Shown here: positions 39,758 to 47,824 of the stretch, piece after piece
How the letters are laid out: every line of letters begins with the position of its first letter
Position numbering within the stretch: position 1 is the first letter of the stretch
Source of the DNA: Holophagaceae bacterium
GTDB taxonomy: Bacteria > Acidobacteriota > Holophagae > Holophagales > Holophagaceae
Direction of reading: 5' to 3'
Assembly (NCBI GenBank): GCA_009783055.1
Contig: WRHW01000010.1
Span: 1-47,824, forward strand
Length of the DNA stretch: 47,824 nt
Notes under the pieces: model-generated
What the model was told of the DNA's origin: nothing
Databases searched by the model: none
Seen by the model: the letters and a program-made list of their open reading frames with translations, nothing else
Translations under genes and position numbers: made by a program

Positions 39758-41443
39758 TTACTGAATCCTTAACCTAAAACCAGCGTAACTGTTCTGGGAG
39801 GTATACCCGGCTCTCACTTTAACGACATAATTCCCTGGGAGCAGGGATGCATATATTTCGCGGGAGTACAGATAGGGGTTTTGGCTCATTCGCTGTTCTA
39901 GCAAACCTCGTTCATCAAACAATTCCAAAAATAAATCTTGCCCCCCTGTTAATTCCAAGGTTATCCGCCTGTAGCCATCGGTGTATTGGGTGAAATAATA
40001 TGACTTAGATTGGTCATAGTCCCAGAATACCCCAGACGAACCAGTATAGGTTCTGATGGAATCCGTTTCAGTTGTTGGTAAATAATAAATCTGCTTCCAC
40101 AACTTGCCAAGGCTGAAGTAGGTCGCATTGGGGTTACTTATGGATTCGCTATTTAGGACTGTGAGGATAGAATTCCATACGCTATTAGTGACTCCAAAGC
40201 TAGTGCCATTTGCTAGTCCGCTTAAATAAGAAGAAATGTTGCCTACGGGACTCTGCATGTAGCCATAAGGGTAGCTGGAATTTAATATATTTTTGGCCAT
40301 ACCGGGCTTCCATGTAGCGTCCCACATTGTCTGAAGTCCGCTATTGGAGCCTGAAAAAGCATTTTTCCAAATCCTGTACAGGGCACCTGCAACACTTTGA
40401 CGATGGAATTCGCCTCCGTTAGGCTTATAGAAAGTTGTTGGGACGCTTAGGTTGTAGGACATAAATGGGTCATTATGGTAAATGTCATACATGTATGGGT
40501 TATTTTTTATTGCGGCAGAGAGAAAATTGCAAAATCCGTTTACAAAAGCCACTGTTGTGTCTGCGGCGGTATGCCACTCAACCCAAGCAATATCTTCGCA
40601 GTCGCGCCTTACGATTTGGATAAATGGATCAGTCGGCCAAGTCGCAGGATAGCTGTAATCTGCAAACAATAGGTGGGCAAATGTATCTAATAGGGCTGAA
40701 TCGTTGTATTCATCAGACCGATAATTAGTCCATCTACCTCCAATACCCATTACTTCGTGCTGGAAAATAGTCCTGCCGGTAGACTGTGCCAAGAGTTTGA
40801 ACTGGGTATCGTATGCAACAGTTGGATAGCCGGTGGATGGGGTGTCTGGCGACCAGAAAGTATGCAGGTTTGGTAGGTGTAGCCCAGGCTCAAGGTTTCC
40901 CATTGCCAGCGCAAATTCCACTGCCTGGTCTGCTATGTTGAAGGCACCTGCCTCTCTTTTTTGCGAGTCATGCGCTCTGATGGTGATATTGAAATCGTTG
41001 AATCCAGAGTAGACCTGACTATAAACAGTCCAGTCAGGTATATCGTTAAAGGCATAAGTTCCGCTATACCGCTGGGATATGTTCCCGTCTTTTACACTCC
41101 CTCTGATGCGAAAATCACCATCGCTTCCGGGAACCTCGTATCTGGCTACCAGCCTTAAAATAAAATCTACTCCCATTGGGACATCTACGATTCCCTGCCC
41201 GGAGGAATTTAGGTAGCCGGAAAAATATAATTGATTTGTCTGTGGGTCAACGCCCTCAACCCAACAGTACCTCGCTGGCCGATATACACCTGAGGACAGG
41301 CCGGATTGACTGAGGGTCTTTTTTTCAAATTCGGCATGGATTACAACGGAGACAGTATTTGAATCCTCTCCATCGCCACCGTAACAGGCAACCATCAATA
41401 CTAACGATACAAGAGCTACAAAACTACGAAGAACTTTTTGCAA
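39758..41443 (-). CDS. lipoprotein with C-terminal PPC-like domain
   Basis: Starts with TTG at 41443 after GGGAGG. The signal peptide ends LVLMVAC, so lipidation at Cys20 is likely. The mature protein has an N-terminal all-beta region, a central helical region with HEVMGIGGRW (about residues 230-240, which could be a zinc-site fragment but lacks a clear HExxH), and a C-terminal beta-sandwich (ITLELTGGQDLFLELFDERG, then LLPGNYVVKVRAGYT) typical of pre-peptidase C-terminal (PPC) domains. Similar layouts occur in secreted metallopeptidases, but I do not see a full catalytic motif. Probably an outer-membrane surface protein. Confidence 0.7.
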   Translation of the reverse strand: MQKVLRSFVALVSLVLMVACYGGDGEDSNTVSVVIHAEFEKKTLSQSGLSSGVYRPARYCWVEGVDPQTNQLYFSGYLNSSGQGIVDVPMGVDFILRLVARYEVPGSDGDFRIRGSVKDGNISQRYSGTYAFNDIPDWTVYSQVYSGFNDFNITIRAHDSQKREAGAFNIADQAVEFALAMGNLEPGLHLPNLHTFWSPDTPSTGYPTVAYDTQFKLLAQSTGRTIFQHEVMGIGGRWTNYRSDEYNDSALLDTFAHLLFADYSYPATWPTDPFIQIVRRDCEDIAWVEWHTAADTTVAFVNGFCNFLSAAIKNNPYMYDIYHNDPFMSYNLSVPTTFYKPNGGEFHRQSVAGALYRIWKNAFSGSNSGLQTMWDATWKPGMAKNILNSSYPYGYMQSPVGNISSYLSGLANGTSFGVTNSVWNSILTVLNSESISNPNATYFSLGKLWKQIYYLPTTETDSIRTYTGSSGVFWDYDQSKSYYFTQYTDGYRRITLELTGGQDLFLELFDERGLLEQRMSQNPYLYSREIYASLLPGNYVVKVRAGYTSQNSYAGFRLRIQ

Positions 41444-41480
41444 AATATAGCCTCCCGTGTGCTTTCCAAGAGCAACTCAA

Positions 41481-42623
41481 TTATTGTGCCACATTGCAAT
41501 TTTTCTGGCAAATTTGCCAATAGCCGTCTTCAAAATGCAGTGTGCCCACATGAAGATCAAACTTGCAGGTATTAAGTATTACTGGTTCTCCACCCGCAGG
41601 TTTAGTGCTGTAAAAAATATGTAATACATCCACCAAATCAGCATCGAGCAATTCTGAGGCTAGAGTGTGGCCACCTTCTACCAGTAACCTGGAAATTCCT
41701 TTCAGTGATAGTTCATGCAAAAGATGATGCAAATTGCAACCTTTAGAGCTAGGGGGGAGTCGGAGATCCTCTACTCCATCAATTGGGGGCGCACCTTCAG
41801 TGAGTACCCGAATAGCAGAATGTCCCTCGGCAAACTGCCATACTCGACAATCTGGGGACAAGCTCCCGTGGCTGTCCAGGACTATTCTACGGAAAACTCT
41901 GTATGGCTGGGTAGGTTTAGGCCATCTATCAGTTAGTTGTGGGTTATCTATGGCAACTGTATTGCGTCCCACCAATATTCCGTCACAAACTCGGCGCAGT
42001 GCATGGGCATATCCCTGAACCTCTGGGGGGGTTACATTGGTTTTCATTCCTTTTTTTCCTATGCCACTATCTGAGCCGAGAGCCAACTTGAGCATTACCC
42101 AAGGGAGGCCAGTTCGCATCGACTTAAAAAATGGGGCATGTAACTGGGCGCAGGTAGACCCCAACACGCCTTCTGAAACTTCGATACCTTTGGCTCTGAG
42201 TATGGCAATTCCGCCACCTGCTACTCTGGGGTTTATATCCCTTGCACCAACGACAACCCTCCTAATGTTGGACTGAATGATTGCAGATGTGCATGGTGGT
42301 GTTTTGCCTGTGTGGCAACATGGCTCCAAAGTGATATATGCCGTCGCGCCTGATGTAGATTCCCCTCGAAAATTGGCATCTTGAAAGGCTAGTACTTCTG
42401 CGTGTTGTCCTCCAGCTCGTGAGTGGTGTCCTCTACCAATGACTCGACCATCCTTTACCAAAATGCAACCAACCGAAGGGTTTGGGCTAGACAACCCAAT
42501 ACCTGCAAGGCTCTCCTGAATAGCCTCAGCCATTGGGCTTTCATCACCCGAAAGCCGTTCCGGTTTCGGCCAAGGTCCCCCTGTGGCATATTCCCAAGCA
42601 GATTCTAAGTTCAACTCAGGCAC
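41481..42623 (-). CDS. ribD: bifunctional riboflavin biosynthesis protein RibD
   Basis: Diaminohydroxyphosphoribosylaminopyrimidine deaminase fused to 5-amino-6-(ribosylamino)uracil reductase. Deaminase zinc residues: H74 and E76 (GGQHAEVLAF) and C102, C111 (LEPCCHTGKTPPC). The reductase half follows (WVMLKLALGSDSGIGKKG, DGILVGRNTVAIDNPQLT, LLVEGGHTLASELL). 380 aa, slightly long owing to about 30 extra N-terminal residues. Its start lies inside the 3' end of ftsY (8-bp overlap), so it is cotranscribed with ftsY. Other rib genes are not in the window. Confidence 0.95.
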   Translation of the reverse strand: MPELNLESAWEYATGGPWPKPERLSGDESPMAEAIQESLAGIGLSSPNPSVGCILVKDGRVIGRGHHSRAGGQHAEVLAFQDANFRGESTSGATAYITLEPCCHTGKTPPCTSAIIQSNIRRVVVGARDINPRVAGGGIAILRAKGIEVSEGVLGSTCAQLHAPFFKSMRTGLPWVMLKLALGSDSGIGKKGMKTNVTPPEVQGYAHALRRVCDGILVGRNTVAIDNPQLTDRWPKPTQPYRVFRRIVLDSHGSLSPDCRVWQFAEGHSAIRVLTEGAPPIDGVEDLRLPPSSKGCNLHHLLHELSLKGISRLLVEGGHTLASELLDADLVDVLHIFYSTKPAGGEPVILNTCKFDLHVGTLHFEDGYWQICQKNCNVAQ

Positions 42624-43527
42624 TTAAAATCCCGTCTACAAAAGCCTCTGGATCGAATGGTATCAGGTCATCAGCCTGTTCGCCAACGCCCACAAAGGCA
42701 ATGGGTAATTTTAGGTTCAAAATTATAGGAACGACTACTCCACCCTTTGCGCTACCATCCAGTTTTGTAAGGACAATATCCGTAACCCCTGCGGTCTCTT
42801 TGAAAGCTAGAGCTTGCTGTAAGCCATTCTGACCTGTGACTGCATCGAGAACCAATAACACCCGGTGAGGTGCTTCTGGAATGACCTTTTGCAAACTCCG
42901 CTTAATCTTTCCTAACTCGCGCATTAAGTTTTCTTTGTTGTGTAGCCTGCCAGCAGTATCAATTAGCACCCAAGGAATGCCCTTGGCCTTTGCAGAGGTA
43001 GCACCATCAAATGCGATTGCCGCGGGATCGGCTCCCATCTGGTTGCGGATTATCGGCACGCCAGCCTTATCTGCCCAAAGTTGCAACTGGTCAATTGCCG
43101 CCGCTCTGAACGTATCACCTGCCACTACCAGAACACCTTGCCCTTTGGCATGTAGGTAGGCCGCCAGCTTCCCTAAGGTAGTTGTCTTGCCAACACCGTT
43201 TACCCCCACCACCAGAATTACTTGGGTTTTATCTGGCTCAAAAGGCCTTGCCTGAGAATTAGATATGATTTTTAGTAGCTCTTCACGAAGCAGTGCTTTT
43301 GGGTCTATTTCCTTTGACTGCCCCATCTCGTCCTTCAGTCTTTTTAGTAAACGTTCTGTAGCATTAACGCCTAAGTCGGCCTGGAGTAGCATGTCTTCCA
43401 GCTCGGATAGTTGATCTTCATCCAAGGTTTTTAGCCCAAACAGTTCCTGCATAGGGGCGAGGGTTAGTTGATGAGTACGACGAAGACCATTCTTAAATTT
43501 GTTGACAACTGAATCAAAAATGCCCAT
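42616..43527 (-). CDS. ftsY: signal recognition particle receptor FtsY
   Basis: GTPase that docks ribosome-SRP complexes at the membrane. At 303 aa it consists of N and G domains with almost no acidic A domain. Motifs: G1 GVNGVGKTTTLGKLA (residues 108-122), the AGDTFRAAAIDQLQLW box, G3 DTAGRLHNKENLM and TKLDGSAKGGVVV. The N-terminal helix (IFDSVVNKFKNGLRRTHQ) is amphipathic and may serve as the membrane anchor. Overlaps ribD by 8 bp. Confidence 0.97.
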   Translation of the reverse strand: MGIFDSVVNKFKNGLRRTHQLTLAPMQELFGLKTLDEDQLSELEDMLLQADLGVNATERLLKRLKDEMGQSKEIDPKALLREELLKIISNSQARPFEPDKTQVILVVGVNGVGKTTTLGKLAAYLHAKGQGVLVVAGDTFRAAAIDQLQLWADKAGVPIIRNQMGADPAAIAFDGATSAKAKGIPWVLIDTAGRLHNKENLMRELGKIKRSLQKVIPEAPHRVLLVLDAVTGQNGLQQALAFKETAGVTDIVLTKLDGSAKGGVVVPIILNLKLPIAFVGVGEQADDLIPFDPEAFVDGILSA

Positions 43528-43584
43528 ATCGCCTCAGTTCAAGCTTTTCTTTTTGTTGTTTTTTCCACTTGCACCCAAGTAGTA

Positions 43585-43598
43585 GCAACTTGGAATTT
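43585..43598 (+). repeat. dispersed intergenic motif, copy 5
   Basis: GCAACTTGGAATTT, shares the first 12 bases with the copy at 4665. It lies in the 202-bp gap between the ftsY start and the end of the next minus-strand gene, reading away from ftsY. The rest of the gap shows nothing clear. Confidence 0.45.
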
Positions 43599-43729
43599 AG
43601 AAATAATCACGTGAAAGACTTGTAGTCAACAACAAAAAAATGGAAGCTACTTGATGGGTTCAGCGGATTGCATCATGTATGAGTTCTGTGTATCGTAGTT
43701 CCGAAAAGTATTGCTATTGGCTCCTAACA

Positions 43730-44545
43730 TTATTTCTTTTTGTTTGTCTCTTTACTAAGTTCTTCCCGCATTTTTTTGCCGAGGTCTTCTTCCTTATAGC
43801 CCTTGGGAAGTTCAAATACAGAGGCAGGAATTGGGTCTGTAGTAATCTTTGTGGCTATCCTAGTAGTAGTCATAGTCATCGGTCCCAGTGGCATCGTCAT
43901 TTCAGATTTTAGCTGGATTCCTTTTATTCTTTGTCCTTCCTCCAAAAACTTGACAAAGGAATCACCCAGAAGCGCACCCATGGTTTGCATCATTTGGCCG
44001 TTGGTCATACCCTTGACTTTTTCTAGCATTTCAGGTGGAACAGGAATTTCCAGGTTTGGATCCGCGCTGGCGACCAGTTTGAGCTTACCCAAAGTAATAT
44101 TCCACTTTTCGCATTCTCTGCCAGCAACAGTTTCACTACCCACTTTTATAGCTGATACAGCTTCATTGCTACTTATTCCAAGCATTTTTGAGACATCTTG
44201 GCCATCTTTCTTTGATTCCTGAACCTTTTGAGCAATAAGTTCTGTCATCAAGACCATGTCATCGAATTCGATCTTGCTTATCAATTTTTTCTTGTGATCG
44301 ATTGTATAGGTAACAAATGTATTGTAGTCAAACAGTTGATCCTGCCTTGCTGTTTTAGTGTTTGTGCGCGAGTACTTGGGTGAGTAATAAACCACCTGCG
44401 TATCCTTCTGGGACATTCCCATTTTGGTAACAGTGTTGTAGGTAATCGTTAAATCCTGACCAGAAAGAGCAATGGCCATGGCAACCAGGCAAGTTGTTGC
44501 CTGAAAGATTCGCCTCAGGGGAAAAATGGGTATTATGTTCAACAT
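43730..44545 (-). CDS. secreted DUF4412-like protein
   Basis: The signal peptide is MLNIIPIFPLRRIFQATTCLVAMAIALSG. The mature part begins with beta strands (DLTITYNTVTKMGMSQKDTQ), a Tyr-rich segment and the pattern VAGRECEKWNITLGKL, like the 'G-x-x-C-x-x-W' turn of DUF4412/outer-membrane lipoprotein-sorting-like domains (LolA/B-like fold). The end reads DPIPASVFELPKGYKE, also typical. AGGAG precedes the start. Function unknown; lipid or outer-membrane binding is possible. It lies 63 bp after the rubrerythrin gene on the same strand. Confidence 0.75.
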   Translation of the reverse strand: MLNIIPIFPLRRIFQATTCLVAMAIALSGQDLTITYNTVTKMGMSQKDTQVVYYSPKYSRTNTKTARQDQLFDYNTFVTYTIDHKKKLISKIEFDDMVLMTELIAQKVQESKKDGQDVSKMLGISSNEAVSAIKVGSETVAGRECEKWNITLGKLKLVASADPNLEIPVPPEMLEKVKGMTNGQMMQTMGALLGDSFVKFLEEGQRIKGIQLKSEMTMPLGPMTMTTTRIATKITTDPIPASVFELPKGYKEEDLGKKMREELSKETNKKK

Positions 44546-44608
44546 AGCTTTCTCCTATAGAAGACATATGATAACTTAAAAGCTCAATCAGATGGAGCAG
44601 AAACCAAA

Positions 44609-45187
44609 CTAGAATGATTCCCCTACTGGCTCGAACCATGATTGTGGTTTTTTACAACATGGACAGGCACCGGGTGCTGACGTGCCTTCATGGATTGTTC
44701 CGCAGTCGAGACATCGCCACTGGATTTTTTCGTCTCGTTTAAATACTGTGCCACTGGCAACCCTATCCAGCAATCTATTGAAGCGCATTTCGTGCTGTCT
44801 TTCCACTTTTGCAATTAGCTCAAATGTCATAGCGGCTTCATTGAAGCCCTCCTCTTTTGCTACTTTCGCGAACTCCGGATAGGCAATTTCCCATTCCTCT
44901 TTTTCGCCAATGACTGCGGCGGTCAATTGTGCCCTAGTATCGCCTGTCACCAGTGGGTAGGTGGCTTGAATTTCCAAAGCACCAGGGGCTAATGGAGCCA
45001 AGTGGACATAAAACAACTTTGCATGTTCCTTTTCATTGAGGGCAGTTTCATCAAATATTCTTGCAATATGTTCAAAACCATCAATACGTGCGGCCTTTGC
45101 GGCAAAGGCATAGCGATTTCTGGCCTGACTCTCTCCGGCAAATGCTTTAAGCAGGTTTTGAGCGGTTCGACTGGTCAAAAAGTCCAT
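44609..45187 (-). CDS. rubrerythrin
   Basis: A 192-aa peroxide-scavenging protein of anaerobes and microaerophiles. The ferritin-like diiron domain (about 1-145) carries Glu ligands in FAGESQARNRYAFAAKAA, ETALNEKEHAKLFY, and the C-terminal FELIAKVERQHEMRF. The C-terminal rubredoxin-like domain has CLDCGTIHEG and CPCCKKPQ, four Cys for one iron. GGAG lies before the ATG. Reduces hydrogen peroxide with electrons from rubredoxin. Suggests exposure to oxidative stress in an otherwise low-oxygen organism. Confidence 0.96.
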   Translation of the reverse strand: MDFLTSRTAQNLLKAFAGESQARNRYAFAAKAARIDGFEHIARIFDETALNEKEHAKLFYVHLAPLAPGALEIQATYPLVTGDTRAQLTAAVIGEKEEWEIAYPEFAKVAKEEGFNEAAMTFELIAKVERQHEMRFNRLLDRVASGTVFKRDEKIQWRCLDCGTIHEGTSAPGACPCCKKPQSWFEPVGESF

Positions 45188-45296
45188 CTTTTTTCTCCTT
45201 GTGTTTGATTGTAATTTTCTTCATTGAGTCAAATGCAATACCGTGGGTTGAATAATGGAGGTGGGATGTCTGACAAGCACTTGGAGGAGATATTGC

Positions 45297-45584
45297 TTAG
45301 GAATTATTCTCCATGTACTTGGCAATGGCATCTTCAGTTTCGTTGTCAATTTTTAATTCGATTTCTTCAAGAGATTCCATTTCATCAACCCCTACTCCGG
45401 ACTCTATGGCATTCCTAAAGGCCTTCATCCAGTCTTCCTGTTCGATCCGATACCTAGCCCATTCGTCCATGAGCCTCATGTATTCTTTATGTTCTCGCTC
45501 TTTGAATTCTTTTTGTTTTTCAATTATTTCATGCTTATTGGCTATTAATCGCCCTTTCCAGTCGCTCAATTCCTTAAAATCCAT
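45297..45584 (-). CDS. 95-aa charged coiled-coil protein
   Basis: Highly charged and helical throughout (KHEIIEKQKEFKEREHKEYM, YRIEQEDWMKAF), followed by an acidic tail. No membrane segment or signal. A strong ribosome site (GGGAGGGGC) precedes the ATG, so it is probably translated. Family unknown. It is divergent from the HD-GYP gene, with 216 bp between containing a 7-bp hairpin (45672-45678 with 45688-45694) and AT-rich promoter-like sequence. Confidence 0.65.
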   Translation of the reverse strand: MDFKELSDWKGRLIANKHEIIEKQKEFKEREHKEYMRLMDEWARYRIEQEDWMKAFRNAIESGVGVDEMESLEEIELKIDNETEDAIAKYMENNS

Positions 45585-45800
45585 CCGCCCCTCCCTGAAA
45601 GTCAGCCCAACCTGCTACTTTCAAATCTTTATTCGAACAATTCTACCACCATGAAGAAGTGTTTTGTATTCAAAATCGAGAAAACCGCGATTTTCAAACA
45701 AGAACTTTTTCCGGCACAGAAATCAGAATAAAATATCACAGGTGGGCAAAATGATTTAATATAGTATTCAACATGGGTACTAGATACCCTGTAAACCAAT

Positions 45801-47021
45801 ATGATTAAAAAAGTAAAAACCTCTAATCTAAAAGTAGGAATGTACATACATGACCTCAACGTGCCATGGTTGGAGCATGGCTTTGCCAAAAACAGATTTC
45901 TGATTCAGGATGAACAACAAATTGCAAAGATGGTCCAGGTAAATATTTCTGAAGTTCTCATTGATACAGTGAGGGGAATAGATGAAGTTCATTCACCAAG
46001 CATGGAGGAAGCCGAATCCGAACTAATGGGCAAAATGATTGACGTTGCGTCTGGGTCAGCAACAGGGAGCCGAACTGGTAGGGGGGATGTACCCTTGCTT
46101 GAGTCAAGGAAGGTGCATTTCGAGGCAGTAAAAGTTGTAAGCGATATTTTGGGTGATGTTAGGATAGGCAAGCAGGTCAATGTTGAACAGGCTACCCCTG
46201 TAGTTTCAAATATCACTGAGGCGGTATTACAAAATGATGGGACTCTGGTGAGTCTATGCCGGATTAAACACCGAGACACCTATACTTTTCAACATTCTGT
46301 GAGCATCTCAGCCCTTCTTGTTACGTTCTGTAATTCAGTGGGAGGGTTTAGTGGCGACCAGTTGATCGACATCGGCCTGGGGGGACTATTTCATGATATT
46401 GGAAAAATGAGAATCCCTGATGAGATTTTGAATAAGCCAGGGCGGCTGACTGAGGATGAATTCGCAGTGATGAGAAGTCATGTCACCGAAGGTGTAAACT
46501 ACCTGAATGACGAAAAACGCCTAAGTGAGTCCGCCATTAAAATTGTCGGTGAGCACCATGAAAGATTTGATGGCACTGGATATCCAAAAGGGTTAGCTCG
46601 AAAATCAATTTCTGAAATCGGTCAGATGACATCGATTGTGGATGTATACGATGCAATCACATCCATAAGGGTTTATCACTCAGCACTAGAGCCTTCTGAC
46701 GCTCTCAAGCGAATATTTGAATGGAGCGGTAAGCACTTTGAAGAGGGCATGGTACAAAGATTTATTAAAGCAATTGGCATCTATCCCGTTGGTTCCCTGG
46801 TTCGTTTGGAAAGCGATCACCTGGCTGTAGTTCTTCGACAAGGTGAGTCCAATATGCTCACCCCTCTGGTTCGGATTGTTTTTGATGCGAAGACTGGTCA
46901 TCGGCTACTTCCAAAGAACCTGGATTTGGCGGCACCAAATTGCCAAAATCAAATTGCTGGATATGAAATCCCAAGTAAGTGGGGCATCGACCCCATCCAG
47001 TTTGTCGGTAGGGGTTTGTGA
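45801..47021 (+). CDS. HD-GYP cyclic-di-GMP phosphodiesterase
   Basis: A 406-aa protein. Residues about 1-100 form the DUF3391 domain that commonly precedes HD-GYP (KTSNLKVGMYIHDLNVPWLE). The HD-GYP domain (about 145-340) has the His-Asp pair in LFHDIGKMRIP, the HHERFDGTGYPKGL signature and the metal-binding DVYDAITSIRVYH. It should hydrolyse cyclic-di-GMP. The last 60 residues (SDHLAVVLRQ...) are an extra small beta domain. It overlaps the next gene start by 4 bp. Confidence 0.93.
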   Translation: MIKKVKTSNLKVGMYIHDLNVPWLEHGFAKNRFLIQDEQQIAKMVQVNISEVLIDTVRGIDEVHSPSMEEAESELMGKMIDVASGSATGSRTGRGDVPLLESRKVHFEAVKVVSDILGDVRIGKQVNVEQATPVVSNITEAVLQNDGTLVSLCRIKHRDTYTFQHSVSISALLVTFCNSVGGFSGDQLIDIGLGGLFHDIGKMRIPDEILNKPGRLTEDEFAVMRSHVTEGVNYLNDEKRLSESAIKIVGEHHERFDGTGYPKGLARKSISEIGQMTSIVDVYDAITSIRVYHSALEPSDALKRIFEWSGKHFEEGMVQRFIKAIGIYPVGSLVRLESDHLAVVLRQGESNMLTPLVRIVFDAKTGHRLLPKNLDLAAPNCQNQIAGYEIPSKWGIDPIQFVGRGL

Positions 47022-47824
47022 TTAAGGGTTCAAAGCAATTAAATTGGACTGAAATAGAGTCGAATGCCATAAAATTCATTGACCGTTGGCAGACATACGG
47101 AACTGGCAACGAAAAATCTGAAGGGCATCAATTTGTCAATGAATTCTTGCAGGTCTTCGGCGTGGATTGGCTTGCCACCCCAGGGGTTGTGGAAAAACGC
47201 ATCGAAGGTGAAGGCTTTTCCGACTTCATCTGGTACGGCAAAATCATAATCGAAATGAAGTCCAGAGGCGCAGACCCGGACTTCAAAGAAGCCACCAACC
47301 AGCTAATCAGATACACCTCAGACCTCCCTAAAGAACAAAAGCCAATCCTTTGGATGGCCTGCGACTTTGAAAACTTCCGAGTCTGGAACCATGCCGACAA
47401 CTGGAAAGTCGACTTCAAACTGCCAAAACTCCGGAAGCACAAGAAATTATTTTCACTGATAGCAGGCCTGGAGTCATCCCCAGTTCCTCGTGACAAACAA
47501 GCCGTAAACCGGCTTGCCGCCGAAAAAATGGCCAACCTGCACGACGAACTCAAAAGTTCAGGATACGAAGGCAAAGACCTGGAAATTTACCTTACTCGCC
47601 TCCTTTTCTGCCTATTTGCCAACGACACAGACATATTCCACCAGGACAGCTTACAGCATTACATCGAAGCTACAGCAGAAAACGGAAGTGACCTGAATGC
47701 TTATCTAACCAGGTTGTTCCATGACCTCAACAAAGCGGAGGACAACCGTAGGCCGCCAAATCCCTACTTGGAGTCTAACCCCCGCTTGAGTGCCAAAATT
47801 GACGGCTCTCACTTCAGATACATT
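47018..47824 (+). CDS. MmeI-like type II restriction-modification protein (partial)
   Basis: The frame opens with GTG at 47018, overlapping the HD-GYP stop, and stays open to the window edge (269 codons). The residue pattern fits the N-terminus of MmeI-type fused endonuclease-methyltransferases. The PD-(D/E)xK nuclease motif is seen as SDFIWYGKIIIEMKSRG (D, E-x-K), followed by the helical linker with LTRLLFCLFANDTDIFH, a strong family signature. The methyltransferase and target-recognition domains would lie beyond the window. C-ending codons are commoner than in the neighbours (TTC, GAC, AAC), a hint of acquisition. The start is a best guess because there is no in-frame ATG until EMK. Confidence 0.85.
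   Translation, partial: MIKGSKQLNWTEIESNAIKFIDRWQTYGTGNEKSEGHQFVNEFLQVFGVDWLATPGVVEKRIEGEGFSDFIWYGKIIIEMKSRGADPDFKEATNQLIRYTSDLPKEQKPILWMACDFENFRVWNHADNWKVDFKLPKLRKHKKLFSLIAGLESSPVPRDKQAVNRLAAEKMANLHDELKSSGYEGKDLEIYLTRLLFCLFANDTDIFHQDSLQHYIEATAENGSDLNAYLTRLFHDLNKAEDNRRPPNPYLESNPRLSAKIDGSHFRYI

Noticed and set aside
45224-45418. plus-strand frame with GGAGGTGGG before an internal ATG
   Set aside because: It overlaps most of its length antisense to the 95-aa charged protein gene, which has a stronger ribosome site and typical composition.
47128-47574. 148-codon minus-strand frame at the right edge
   Set aside because: Shadow of the MmeI-like gene, whose forward translation shows clear family motifs.
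1-47824. tRNA, rRNA, CRISPR array, prophage or insertion-sequence transposase
   Set aside because: None seen by eye: no regularly spaced identical repeats, no transposase motifs, and no cloverleaf found in the gaps. A tRNA scan was not possible.

Overview
This is 47.8 kb of a bacterial chromosome of moderate G+C. Genes are dense and intergenic spaces short. Several products carry lipoprotein or Sec signal peptides (PepD homologue, DUF1254 protein, PPC-type lipoprotein, GH92 enzyme, several unknowns), and there is an HD-GYP protein and a rubrerythrin. This suggests a diderm, probably anaerobic or microaerophilic bacterium living on complex carbohydrate. There is no rRNA or other lineage marker, so the phylum cannot be read from the window. 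Acidobacteriota or a PVC-group lineage would fit, but that is inference. Layout: 1-15.7 kb is mostly core metabolism: an unknown ORF, pyrF, a membrane protein, two related secreted helical proteins, ruvC, prmA, a pair of tiny genes (membrane peptide and zinc ribbon), a repeat-rich gap, yqeY-proS, a POT-type peptide transporter, a GH92 alpha-mannosidase and an 831-aa secreted protein with an internal duplication. From 15.7 to 26.0 kb lies one minus-strand operon that is the most interesting part. It encodes an ECF sigma factor, a 76-aa acidic protein, two Nif11/NHLP-type RiPP precursors, a radical SAM/SPASM maturase, a STAS protein, a 66-aa membrane stub resembling the start of an NHLM-type HlyD, a C39-peptidase ABC exporter, a second NHLM-type ABC exporter and a sensor-SpoIIE phosphatase-HATPase fusion. 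From 26.2 to 47 kb follow a lipoprotein-type M20 dipeptidase, a toxin-antitoxin pair, a frameshifted DUF1254/DUF1214 gene, birA, coaX, an unknown gene, a response regulator, cysS, a dicarboxylate/glutamate symporter, secreted unknowns, ribD-ftsY, rubrerythrin and an HD-GYP protein. The right edge cuts an MmeI-like restriction-modification gene. How the RiPP operon probably works: the ECF sigma factor would drive expression. The two precursors share a nearly identical leader ending in GGG, but their Cys-rich C-terminal parts both look like zinc-ribbon domains. The radical SAM enzyme would modify them, and the C39 exporter would cut after the glycines and export with the second ABC protein. The phosphatase-kinase fusion and the STAS protein form a complete partner-switching module inside the same transcript, coupling an extracellular signal (dCache-like domain) to the system. 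Traces of past duplication are visible. A 13-codon copy of the start of the radical SAM gene lies between the two precursor genes. A decayed copy of the start of the 76-aa gene lies 3.7 kb away beside the toxin-antitoxin pair. Outside genes, a short motif (GCAACTTGGTATAA and variants) recurs in at least five gaps. A roughly 150-bp element with imperfect inverted ends and three internal hairpins sits at 6.6-6.75 kb. Part of it recurs at 28.07-28.12 kb with compensating base changes in one hairpin, which suggests a structured or mobile intergenic repeat.
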